Shown: one piece after another, positions 1-6,042 of the stretch
Position numbering within the stretch: position 1 is the first letter of the stretch
Layout: every line of letters begins with the position of its first letter
Origin: Dehalococcoidia bacterium
Lineage (GTDB): Bacteria; Chloroflexota; Dehalococcoidia; GIF9; UBA5629
Length of the DNA: 10,247 nt
Direction: 5' to 3'
NCBI GenBank assembly: GCA_028715025.1
Contig: JAQTLG010000033.1
Location: 1-10,247 of the forward strand
Notes under the pieces: generated by a model
Databases searched by the model: none
Seen by the model: only the letters and a program-made list of their open reading frames with translations
Told to the model about the DNA's origin: nothing
Made by a program: the position numbers and the translations under genes

Positions 1-4
1 GAGA

Positions 5-32
5 TTGATTGATTTATTCGCACCCATATAAA
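5..32 (+). promoter_or_regulatory. Possible promoter of the flavin reductase-like gene
   Basis: TTGATT at 5-10 and TATAAA at 27-32 are separated by 16 bases, which resembles a sigma-70 -35/-10 pair. Transcription would begin near 39, leaving a leader of about 40 bases before the ATG at 80. The -35 matches only part of the consensus and the region is AT-rich, so chance is a real alternative. The window starts only five bases upstream, so a promoter further out cannot be excluded. Confidence 0.35.
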
Positions 33-79
33 GGGGATACTCGGGAAATGGATGACAATATAACCGGAGGAGCCATATT

Positions 80-652
80 ATGGATAAAGTGAAGATTGGA
101 GCCCAGACGCTGCTATACCCCTTGCCGGCATTCCTGGTAGGAGCCAATGTGGATGGCAAGGCGAATTTTATGACGGTGGCCTGGGGTGGTGTTGCCTGCA
201 GCGAGCCGCCCATGGTGTCGGTGGCCATACGCCACGCGCGGTATACCTTTAAAGGGATGAAGGAGAATATGACCTTTTCCGTCAATGTAGCCTCGTCCGA
301 TCAGGTAAAAGAGGTGGATTTCTGCGGCATCAGGTCCGGCGCCAAGGTGGATAAGGTAAAGATCTGCAAATTTAAAGTATTCTACGGCAAGCTCGAGACT
401 GCGCCGATGATCGAGCAGTGCCCGGTCAACCTGGAATGTAAAATCGAACATATGCTGGACCTGGGAAGCCACGTGCTGGTGGTGGGCAAGATAGAGGAAA
501 CCTATGTCTCGGGCAAATGCTTCACCGGGGAGCATCCGGATGTTAAAAAGATCCGGCCTATAGGCTGGACCACGCTGCCGGCCAATGTCTATCAGGAACT
601 GGGAGAGACTGTCGGCAAAGCTTTCAAGATCGGGCTGGAACTGAAAGCGTAA
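80..652 (+). CDS. Flavin reductase-like, FMN-binding split-barrel protein
   Basis: The 190-residue protein looks like a member of the flavin reductase-like family. These are split-barrel proteins that bind FMN and either reduce free flavin with NAD(P)H or act as small flavoproteins in electron transfer. Supporting features are the N-terminal 'YPLPAFLVGAN' strand, the central 'MTVAWGGVACSEPPMVSVAIR' region (31-51) that contacts flavin in this family, 'FSVNVAS' (66-72), and the C-terminal 'Y.ELGETVGKAFKIG' end. The length is typical. There is no signal peptide or membrane segment, so it should be cytoplasmic. The ATG at 80 is well supported by GGAGGAG at 66-72. Cysteines at 40, 82, 96, 114, 120 and 147 are numerous but form no clear cluster. 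The physiological substrate cannot be read from sequence. It is separated from the zinc operon by its own spacing and that operon's promoter, so it is probably an independent unit. Confidence 0.85.
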   Translation: MDKVKIGAQTLLYPLPAFLVGANVDGKANFMTVAWGGVACSEPPMVSVAIRHARYTFKGMKENMTFSVNVASSDQVKEVDFCGIRSGAKVDKVKICKFKVFYGKLETAPMIEQCPVNLECKIEHMLDLGSHVLVVGKIEETYVSGKCFTGEHPDVKKIRPIGWTTLPANVYQELGETVGKAFKIGLELKA

Positions 653-662
653 TTTCGCTATT

Positions 663-691
663 TTGACACTGATCCGGCTTCATGTTACTTT
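663..691 (+). promoter_or_regulatory. Promoter of the zur-znuACB operon
   Basis: A perfect -35 hexamer TTGACA (663-668) is followed after 17 bases by TACTTT (686-691). That -10 is weak but keeps the key T1, A2 and T6 bases and is preceded by TG (683-684), an extended -10 element. Transcription would start near 698, inside the palindrome at 694-716, giving a leader of about 30 bases. The geometry fits a promoter silenced by a repressor bound over the start site. Confidence 0.6.
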
Positions 692-693
692 TA

Positions 694-716
694 TAAATGA
701 AAACAATTTTCATTTA
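694..716 (+). promoter_or_regulatory. Fur/Zur-type operator palindrome
   Basis: Ten-base arms TAAATGAAAA (694-703) and TTTTCATTTA (707-716) are exact reverse complements around CAA. The inner 15 bases, TGAAAAC-A-ATTTTCA (698-712), have the 7-1-7 layout of Fur-superfamily boxes. They differ by one base from the TGAAAAT-N-ATTTTCA form known for actinobacterial Zur operators. The site lies directly downstream of the predicted -10 and 11 bases before the start codon of a Fur-family gene that leads a zinc-transporter operon. Autoregulation by that protein is therefore the natural inference. Confidence 0.8.
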
Positions 717-727
717 GCGATAAGGAT

Positions 728-1162
728 ATGGTCGAGAAGGATATTGCGGCGGAGCTCAAGAAGCGGGGCTTCAAGCTGACGCACCAGAGGAAGGCCATTA
801 TTTCCGTGCTGGGCAACTGCAGAGAGCACCTGAAGCCGGCAGATATCCATCAAAGGCTGCATAAGAAGTATCCCGGTATCGGGCTGGTTACGGTATATCG
901 CACCCTGGAGCTGCTTCAGGAAAACGGACTGCTCTGCGAGGTACATATTGGCGACTCCTGCCGCAGTTATCTCAAGCGCCAGCGCCCGGGCGAGCATCAT
1001 CATCACCTGGTCTGCCGCGATTGCGGCAGGGTGGCGGATTTCACCGACTGTGAACTGGACCGCCTCAAACAGCGTCTCGAGCGGGAAACGGGTTACCGCA
1101 TAAACCGTCACCTGCTGGAATTCATGGGACTCTGCCCGCAATGTCAGATCAGGGAAGTGTAA
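728..1162 (+). CDS. zur: Fur-family metalloregulator, probably zinc-sensing Zur
   Basis: The 144-residue protein has the full Fur-superfamily plan. An N-terminal winged helix begins 'KKRGFKLTHQRKAII' (11-25) and has recognition helix 'GLVTVYRTLELLQENGLL' (52-69). The C-terminal dimer and metal domain contains 'HHHHLVC' (90-96), the structural zinc pairs C96-x2-C99 and C136-x2-C139, and H128. Fur proteins bind operators when metal-loaded and block transcription. Being first in an operon with znuACB, under a palindrome close to known Zur boxes, argues for zinc over iron, manganese or peroxide sensing, though sequence alone cannot prove this. The ATG at 728 is the first possible start after an in-frame stop at 698-700. 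Its SD is poor: AAGGA at 722-726 sits almost against the ATG, which may keep repressor synthesis low. znuA follows 10 bases after the stop codon. Confidence 0.88.
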   Translation: MVEKDIAAELKKRGFKLTHQRKAIISVLGNCREHLKPADIHQRLHKKYPGIGLVTVYRTLELLQENGLLCEVHIGDSCRSYLKRQRPGEHHHHLVCRDCGRVADFTDCELDRLKQRLERETGYRINRHLLEFMGLCPQCQIREV

Positions 1163-1172
1163 AGGAGCAAAG

Positions 1173-2045
1173 ATGTTCAGGCACGTATTATTCATCGCAA
1201 TTGCAGCAGTACTGCTGATGACTGTCGTATCATGTAACACGGCTGTGCCGGCTCAGGTGGGAGAGAAAATGGGTGTGGCTGTGACTATACTGCCCCAGCA
1301 GGAGTTTGTAGAACGTGTGGGAGGTGATAAGGTCGATATAACCGTCATGGTTCCGCCGGGCGCCAGCCCACATACATATGAGGTCACGCCCGCTCAGATG
1401 GTGCAGTTGAGCAAGGCAAGGGTTTACTGCAAAGTAGGCTCCCCCATCGAATTTGAGCTCGCCTGGCTGGATAAGCTGTTGGCCCAGAACAAGGATATTC
1501 TTGTGGTGGATTGCAGCCGGGGCATCGATTTAATCGAGAGCGAAGATCCCGATGAGCCGGGAATGGACCCGCATATCTGGACCTCCCCGCGTAATGTAAA
1601 GACCATGGTGCAGAATATCTGCGAAGGTATGTCGCAGGCCGACCCGCAGAACCGCCAATACTATGAGAATAACCGTGATACATACTTAAAGGAACTGGAT
1701 GAGCTGGATTTGGGGATGGTAGCCCTGTTTAAAGATTCAGTTAGCCGAACCTTTATCGTCTATCATCCGGCCTGGGGGTATTTTGCCAAGGATTATGGTC
1801 TCCATCAGCTTGGCATAGAGCAGGAGGGCAAGGAGCCCAAGGCTGCTTATATGTCCAGGCTGATCAATGAAGCCCGGCTGCAGAATATTAAAGTGATTTT
1901 TATTTCGCCTGAATTCGACTCAAGGAACGCCGAGGCCATCGCACGCGAGATCGGCGGCAGAGTCATAATTATCGATCCGCTGGCCGGAGATTACCTGGAA
2001 AATATGCGAGAGGTAGCAGCTGCCTTTAAGGAGGCTTTGAAGTAG
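1173..2045 (+). CDS. znuA: Zinc ABC transporter substrate-binding lipoprotein ZnuA
   Basis: This 290-residue cluster A-I (TroA/ZnuA-type) solute-binding protein captures zinc outside the cytoplasmic membrane and delivers it to ZnuB. Residues 4-20 form a signal peptide ending in lipobox V-V-S-C with Cys21 as the lipidation site, making it an Lgt substrate. Likely metal ligands are His67 ('SPHTYE'), His134 ('DPHIW'), His198 ('YHPAWGYF') and Asp268 ('IIDPLAGDY'). Histidine at the third position is typical of zinc-type members, whereas manganese binders such as PsaA have Glu there. The usual histidine-rich loop before the second ligand is replaced by a short acidic stretch (about 122-133, 'ESEDPDEPGMDP'). 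AGGAG at 1163-1167 supports the ATG at 1173. znuC begins two bases after the stop. Manganese or mixed specificity cannot be fully excluded. Confidence 0.9.
   Translation: MFRHVLFIAIAAVLLMTVVSCNTAVPAQVGEKMGVAVTILPQQEFVERVGGDKVDITVMVPPGASPHTYEVTPAQMVQLSKARVYCKVGSPIEFELAWLDKLLAQNKDILVVDCSRGIDLIESEDPDEPGMDPHIWTSPRNVKTMVQNICEGMSQADPQNRQYYENNRDTYLKELDELDLGMVALFKDSVSRTFIVYHPAWGYFAKDYGLHQLGIEQEGKEPKAAYMSRLINEARLQNIKVIFISPEFDSRNAEAIAREIGGRVIIIDPLAGDYLENMREVAAAFKEALK
2028..2034 (+). promoter_or_regulatory. Ribosome binding site for znuC, inside znuA
   Basis: AAGGAGG lies within the last codons of znuA, 13 bases before the TTG at 2048. It is a full-strength SD but at long spacing. Since the frame contains no ATG or GTG nearby, this site decides in favour of the TTG. 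The overlap suggests translation of znuC is coupled to termination of znuA. Confidence 0.55.
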
Positions 2046-2047
2046 CC

Positions 2048-2806
2048 TTGACGTCCCATGATACTGTCAGGCTGGAAAACGTCTGGGTGAGCTATAACGG
2101 CACACCTGCCCTGGAGGGCGTTAATCTGGCAGTGGATGAACATGACTTCCTGGGAGTCATCGGCCCCAACGGAGGCGGTAAAAGCACTCTGCTCAAGGTC
2201 ATACTGGGGCTGATCACGCCGCAGCGCGGCAGCGTTACCGTGCTCGGCAGCTCGCCGGACAGGAGCCGCAACAGGATTGGCTACGTTCCACAGCATAGCG
2301 ATTATGACCGTGACTTCCCCGTGAGCGTAATGGAAGTTGTACTGATGGGCCGCTATGGAAAGAGGGGCATGCTGAAACCTTATAACGAATCGGACAGGGA
2401 GGCCGCCGAGAAGGTGCTGGCAAGAGTGGGCATGCTTTCGCACGCCCGTACTCAGATCGGGCAGCTTTCAGGCGGACAGCAGCAGCGGACCTTTATCGCC
2501 CGGGCACTTGTCTCCGATCCGGCATTGTTGCTGCTGGATGAGCCTACAGCAAGTGTGGATTCGGCCATGCAGACCGATTTCTATGAGTTGCTGGAGCAGT
2601 TAAAAAAAGAGATGGCCATTATCATGGTATCGCACGACATCGGCGCTGTCTCTGTATTTGTGGATAAAATAGCCTGCCTCAATGTGCAGCTCTACTATCA
2701 CGGCTCACGCGAAATAACACCGGAAATACTCGAAGCTACCTACAAATGCCCGGTACAACTTATCGCGCACGGCGATATCCCCCACCGTGTGCTGAAGGAA
2801 CATTGA
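2048..2806 (+). CDS. znuC: Zinc ABC transporter ATP-binding protein ZnuC
   Basis: The 252-residue ATPase subunit powers zinc import by hydrolysing ATP at the cytoplasmic face of ZnuB. All ABC motifs are intact: Walker A 'GPNGGGKST' (39-47), Q-loop Gln82, signature 'LSGGQQQR' (140-147), Walker B 'LLLDEP' (161-166) and switch His196 in 'MVSHD'. The C-terminal tail 'CPVQLIAHGDIPHRVL' (234-249) is characteristic of the zinc/manganese ABC subfamily. The start is a TTG, two bases after the znuA stop; no ATG or GTG in frame fits better. The stop is two bases before znuB. The tight spacing on both sides and the lack of any promoter signal place it in the middle of the zur-znuACB transcript. Confidence 0.93.
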   Translation: MTSHDTVRLENVWVSYNGTPALEGVNLAVDEHDFLGVIGPNGGGKSTLLKVILGLITPQRGSVTVLGSSPDRSRNRIGYVPQHSDYDRDFPVSVMEVVLMGRYGKRGMLKPYNESDREAAEKVLARVGMLSHARTQIGQLSGGQQQRTFIARALVSDPALLLLDEPTASVDSAMQTDFYELLEQLKKEMAIIMVSHDIGAVSVFVDKIACLNVQLYYHGSREITPEILEATYKCPVQLIAHGDIPHRVLKEH

Positions 2807-2808
2807 TT

Positions 2809-3636
2809 ATGTTCGAAGCTTTTCAGTTCGAGTTCATGCGAAACGCTTTACTGGCCGGGCTACTGGCCTCCATCGCCTGCGGCATTGTAGGCGTTTATGT
2901 GGTGGTGAAAAAGATCGTATCTATGAGCGGCGGCATTGCCCACGCCTCTTTCGGTGGAATCGGCCTGGGTTATCTATTGAATTTCAGCCCGGTGCTGGGC
3001 GCCATGTTCTTTTCCCTGCTTTCGGCGCTGACCATGGGATTGGTGACGCGCAGGACCAGGCTGCCGGAGGATACGGCCATCGGTATACTATGGGCGCTGG
3101 GCATGGCCCTGGGCGTCATATTTATCGGGTTTTCCAAGGGATATGCCCCCGACCTTATGAGCTATCTTTTCGGCAATATCCTGACCGTGCCGCTGAGTGA
3201 CCTTTACCTGATGGCCGCGCTCGACCTCGTTATCCTGGTGTTGACCGCCGTCTTTTATAAGGAGTTCCTGCTGCTTTCCTTCGATGAGGAGTTCGGTACC
3301 GTGGCCGGGATGCCTGTAAATGCCCTCTACCTGGTACTGCTGTGCATGGTTGCCCTCACCGTCGTTGTGCTTATACGTGTGGTCGGCATGATACTGGTAA
3401 TCGCCATGCTGGCCTTCCCTGCGGCAATGGCCAGGCAGTTTACCCATGATATCAAGAAAATGATGATATTATCGGTAATCCTAGGTATGATATTTACCTT
3501 CGGCGGGCTGTGGATATCCTATATACTCAACCTCGCATCCGGAGCAACCATCATACTGCTCAGCGGCCTGGCGCTGCTGGCAACCTATATAGTGACGGGA
3601 CTGCGGCACAGGATGAAAGTGCGCTTTACACCTTAA
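2809..3636 (+). CDS. znuB: Zinc ABC transporter permease ZnuB
   Basis: The 275-residue integral membrane subunit forms the zinc channel in the cytoplasmic membrane. It belongs to the ABC-3 (ZnuB/MntB/TroC) permease family, with about eight hydrophobic segments: roughly 12-34, 43-57, 62-79, 90-108, 130-150, 173-209, 218-239 and 246-264. Family marks include 'VVKKIVSMSGGIAHASFGGIG' (32-52, split here as a known conserved region), the loop 'SFDEEFGTVAGMPV' (157-170) that probably contacts ZnuC, and 'VGMILVIAMLAFPAAMA' (192-208). The frame is open further upstream to 2746, but the ATG at 2809 is preferred. It follows the znuC stop by two bases, has AAGGA at 2795-2799, and gives the family's usual length. 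No terminator is visible after it. Confidence 0.92.
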   Translation: MFEAFQFEFMRNALLAGLLASIACGIVGVYVVVKKIVSMSGGIAHASFGGIGLGYLLNFSPVLGAMFFSLLSALTMGLVTRRTRLPEDTAIGILWALGMALGVIFIGFSKGYAPDLMSYLFGNILTVPLSDLYLMAALDLVILVLTAVFYKEFLLLSFDEEFGTVAGMPVNALYLVLLCMVALTVVVLIRVVGMILVIAMLAFPAAMARQFTHDIKKMMILSVILGMIFTFGGLWISYILNLASGATIILLSGLALLATYIVTGLRHRMKVRFTP

Positions 3637-3653
3637 ACTCACCGTAGTATGAT
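3625..3653 (+). promoter_or_regulatory. Promoter of the Ig-like lipoprotein gene
   Basis: TTTACA (3625-3630) and TATGAT (3648-3653) each match the sigma-70 consensus at five of six positions, with the optimal 17-base spacer. The -35 is formed by the last codons of znuB. Transcription would begin near 3660, giving a leader of about 30 bases. This lets the lipoprotein be expressed independently of zinc control, although read-through from znuB is also possible because no terminator separates them. Confidence 0.65.
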
Positions 3654-3689
3654 AGCCGCGTTTTCAAATATATTCCGGAGGATGTATTG

Positions 3690-4547
3690 ATGAGGAACGT
3701 GATTTTATTAGCTATGATACTATTGCTGGCGGCGTCGGGCTGCATCACTTTTGCCATGGGTGGCGGCACAGCGAATACAGCGCCGGTGGTGATCAGCTTC
3801 ACGGTCAATCCCGTTTCCATCAATCCGGGAGATACGGCCGTACTCTCCTGGGAGGTTCAGAATGCTTCGTCTATCAGTATCGATCCGGGTATGCCCGCCG
3901 CAGCATCAACCGGTGCAGAAAAAGTTGCCCCGTCATCGACTACGACCTATATCTTAACGGCCAGCAACTCAGCCGGCTCAACCAGAGCTACTGCGCTGTT
4001 GACTGTTGCGAGCGCTGCAGGCACACAACAACCGCCCGCTTCCGGGCTTCCCGCGATATTATCGTTCTCAGCTTCCCCATCGAGCATCAGTCCCGGGGGC
4101 TCTGCGGTATTAAGCTGGACAACATCAAATGCCACGGGCGCCACAATCAGTGGCATCGGCGCCGTCGGCACCAACGGCGTCACATCCGTCAGCCCGGCCG
4201 TGACTACGACGTATATTTTAACGGCAACCAATGGTACTAACTCGGTAACCGGCGCTACCAGTGTGGAGGTGACTGCGGCTTCCACAACACCGCCGGCATC
4301 TTCCTCCCGGCCCAATATACTTTATTTCACAGCCAATCCCTCTAGTGTAGCCCTGGGCGGCTCGATCGTCCTCAGCTGGGATGTGCTTGATGCATCGTCA
4401 GTGATTCTTCAGGGATATGGGCCTGTGCAATCATCAGGGAGTCTTACTGTGTATACCTCGGGTACGGGGACAATTACATTCCAGTTGACCGCCCAGAACT
4501 CCGCTGGCTCAAGCATTGCCAGCACCACCGTATCGGTCTCTCCCTAG
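3690..4547 (+). CDS. Lipoprotein with three tandem Ig-like repeats
   Basis: The 285-residue protein has a signal peptide (about 1-17) with lipobox A-A-S-G-C and Cys18 as the lipid attachment site. It should be anchored on the outer face of the cytoplasmic membrane. The rest is three related beta-rich modules, roughly 33-106, 121-195 and 208-285. Each follows the pattern F-x3-P-x2-[IV]-x2-G-x4-LSW near its start and TY/F-x-LTA-x-N-x4-S near its end. Linkers rich in Ser, Thr and Pro separate them. The mature part has no His or further Cys, so there is no sign of metal binding or catalysis; a structural, adhesive or surface role is inferred. The start could be TTG at 3687, but ATG at 3690 lies 8 bases after GGAGG (3677-3681) and is preferred. 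I do not recognise a specific named family. Confidence 0.75.
   Translation: MRNVILLAMILLLAASGCITFAMGGGTANTAPVVISFTVNPVSINPGDTAVLSWEVQNASSISIDPGMPAAASTGAEKVAPSSTTTYILTASNSAGSTRATALLTVASAAGTQQPPASGLPAILSFSASPSSISPGGSAVLSWTTSNATGATISGIGAVGTNGVTSVSPAVTTTYILTATNGTNSVTGATSVEVTAASTTPPASSSRPNILYFTANPSSVALGGSIVLSWDVLDASSVILQGYGPVQSSGSLTVYTSGTGTITFQLTAQNSAGSSIASTTVSVSP
3939..4225 (+). repeat. DNA-level trace of the Ig-like module duplication
   Basis: The stretch at 3939-3961 (ACTACGAC...TTAACGGC) recurs at 4203-4225 with two differences in 23 bases. Both encode the TTTYILTA motif near the end of modules 1 and 2. The third module has diverged at this point (TFQLTA). This suggests modules 1 and 2 are the more recent duplicate pair or have been homogenised. 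Confidence 0.5.
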
Positions 4548-4580
4548 CCTGTAACGATTTGGTGCTGCCCTGAGTTTTGT

Positions 4581-4609
4581 TTGTACACAAAATAATCATG
4601 TGCTATGAT
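4581..4609 (+). promoter_or_regulatory. Promoter of the flavoprotein-ftsY-lgt group
   Basis: TATGAT (4604-4609) is preceded by TG at 4601-4602, making a strong extended -10. TTGTAC (4581-4586) stands 17 bases upstream as a weak -35. The predicted start, about 4616, falls inside the left arm of the terminator palindrome at 4612-4637. Short inverted repeats cover both elements: TTTGT/ACAAA at 4580-4591 and AATCAT/ATGATT at 4594-4610. These could be a regulator site or chance. Confidence 0.55.
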
Positions 4610-4611
4610 TG

Positions 4612-4646
4612 GTGGAAGCGGCCCGGGCCGCTTCCACTATTTTTTT
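4612..4646 (+). terminator. Rho-independent terminator after the lipoprotein gene
   Basis: The bases 4612-4637 form a perfect palindrome with 13-base arms (GTGGAAGCGGCCC and its complement). In RNA this would fold into a very GC-rich stem with a tight four-base loop. Seven T residues follow after two bases (4640-4646). This is a textbook intrinsic terminator, 65 bases after the lipoprotein stop codon and immediately before the SD of the next gene. Confidence 0.85.
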
Positions 4647-4662
4647 GCAGGAGGCCGGCAAA

Positions 4663-6039
4663 ATGAAGATAGCGGTATTGAACGGGAGCCCGAAGGGTGA
4701 GATCAGCGTAACCGTACAGTACATTAAATTAATCCAGAAGAAATTTCCCCAGCATGAACTTAAACTGATTAATGTCGCGCACGATATTATCAAGATCGAA
4801 AAGGATGGCGATCTTTTCCAGTCGATCATCGAAGAAGTGAGGAAATCCGACGGTGTCATCTGGGCTTTTCCACTGTACGTCTTCCTCGTTTGCTCGCAGT
4901 ACAAGCGCTTTATAGAGTTGATCGCCGAGAAGGGAGCGCAAAAAGCATTTGCCGGCAAGTATGTTACGGCACTCAGCACATCCGTGCATTTCTTCGACAA
5001 CACGGCGCATAACTATATGCATGGTATTTGCGATGACCTCGATATGAAATATATCGAGCCGTTCTCAGCGGACATGGACGATATTATGATCGAAAATATG
5101 CGCCGTATACTGTTCAAGTGGGCTGACAACTTCTTTGCCGCTATTGAGAAAAGGACACCGACTATGAGGCTATGCGCCCCGGTTGTTCATAAAAAGTTTA
5201 CTTATAAACCTGGCACAGGAACAGGTAAGGTTGAAACAAGGGGGATGAAGATCAGTATTCTGGCTGATATAACCGACGAGAAGTCCAACCTGGCCAAAAT
5301 GGTGTGGCGCTTTAAGGATTCGTTCAAGGGCGATATACAGGTGGTCAAGACAAGCGATATCAAAATGCGCGGAGGCTGCCTTGGCTGTATGGAGTGCGCC
5401 TTTGACAACATCTGTGTTTATCAGGGCAAGGATGACTTCATCGACTACTTCAACGCCGGACGCGATGCCGATGTAACCATATTTGCCTCGGAGATCGTTG
5501 ACCGCTTCTTCTCCTCGCGCTTGAAAATGTTCTGGGACAGGAGCTTCTTTAACGGCCATATCCCCACGTCGGTGGACAAGCAAATGGGATTTATTGTTTC
5601 CGGTCCGCTCAGCCAGGTGGCCAACCTGCAGGAGATCATCAATGCCATGCCGCAGATATCGGGCGGCAACCTGGCAGGAGTGGTAACTGATGAATGCGCC
5701 GATTCAGACCAGATAGATCAGCTACTGGACGGATTTGCCGCTAAATGTGTTGATAACGCTGCGCATACATATATGCTGCCGCGCACATTCCTGGGAGTGG
5801 GTGGGCACAAGATTTTCCGCGACCAGATCTGGGCCCGACTATCGTTTCCCTTTACGGCCGACTACAGATACTATGAATCACACGGCCTGTTCGACTTCCC
5901 TCAGCAAGACACCAGGTACCTGGAGTTCAGCAAACAGATGATTGAGATGATCAAGGATCCCAAGATGAAAGAGATGGTACGTAAGATGATGAAGACCGAG
6001 ATGCTCAAGGGATATGCCAAGATTGTCGAAACCAAATAA
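4663..6039 (+). CDS. Two-module flavodoxin-fold / NADPH-dependent FMN reductase-like protein
   Basis: The 458-residue protein contains two flavodoxin-like halves. The first (1 to about 160) starts 'MKIAVLNGSPKG', the FMN phosphate-loop pattern, and has 'AFPLYVF' (68-74) where family members contact the flavin. The second (about 195-365) starts 'MKISILADI' and carries a cysteine motif C239-x2-C242-x2-C245-x5-C251 followed by 'GKDDF', common in NADPH-dependent FMN reductase-like iron-sulfur flavoproteins. Its own phosphate loop is degenerate ('ADITDEKSN'). A helical, Lys- and Met-rich tail follows (about 415-458). It is probably a cytoplasmic redox protein; the cysteines may bind an iron-sulfur cluster. 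Substrate is unknown. Although the frame is open from 4609, the ATG at 4663 is chosen because AGGAGG (4649-4654) lies 8 bases before it and the fold begins there. ftsY follows after three bases. Confidence 0.8.
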   Translation: MKIAVLNGSPKGEISVTVQYIKLIQKKFPQHELKLINVAHDIIKIEKDGDLFQSIIEEVRKSDGVIWAFPLYVFLVCSQYKRFIELIAEKGAQKAFAGKYVTALSTSVHFFDNTAHNYMHGICDDLDMKYIEPFSADMDDIMIENMRRILFKWADNFFAAIEKRTPTMRLCAPVVHKKFTYKPGTGTGKVETRGMKISILADITDEKSNLAKMVWRFKDSFKGDIQVVKTSDIKMRGGCLGCMECAFDNICVYQGKDDFIDYFNAGRDADVTIFASEIVDRFFSSRLKMFWDRSFFNGHIPTSVDKQMGFIVSGPLSQVANLQEIINAMPQISGGNLAGVVTDECADSDQIDQLLDGFAAKCVDNAAHTYMLPRTFLGVGGHKIFRDQIWARLSFPFTADYRYYESHGLFDFPQQDTRYLEFSKQMIEMIKDPKMKEMVRKMMKTEMLKGYAKIVETK

Positions 6040-6042
6040 CAG

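Noticed and set aside
113..535. Minus-strand open frame opposite the flavin reductase-like gene
   Set aside because: The plus-strand gene has a strong SD and family motifs. The antisense translation has no recognisable motif.
692..697. TATAAA considered as the -10 of the zinc operon
   Set aside because: It is 23 bases from the TTGACA at 663-668, too far for a standard promoter. TACTTT at 686-691 has the right spacing and an extended TG.
995..1006. Four consecutive histidines in the regulator
   Set aside because: This is the normal HHHH-type metal-site motif of Fur-family proteins and not an artificial tag or vector sequence.
3088..3447. Minus-strand open frame opposite znuB
   Set aside because: Its translation is dominated by His, Gln and Gly, as expected from reading the reverse of membrane-protein codons. 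It has no start signal and no family resemblance.
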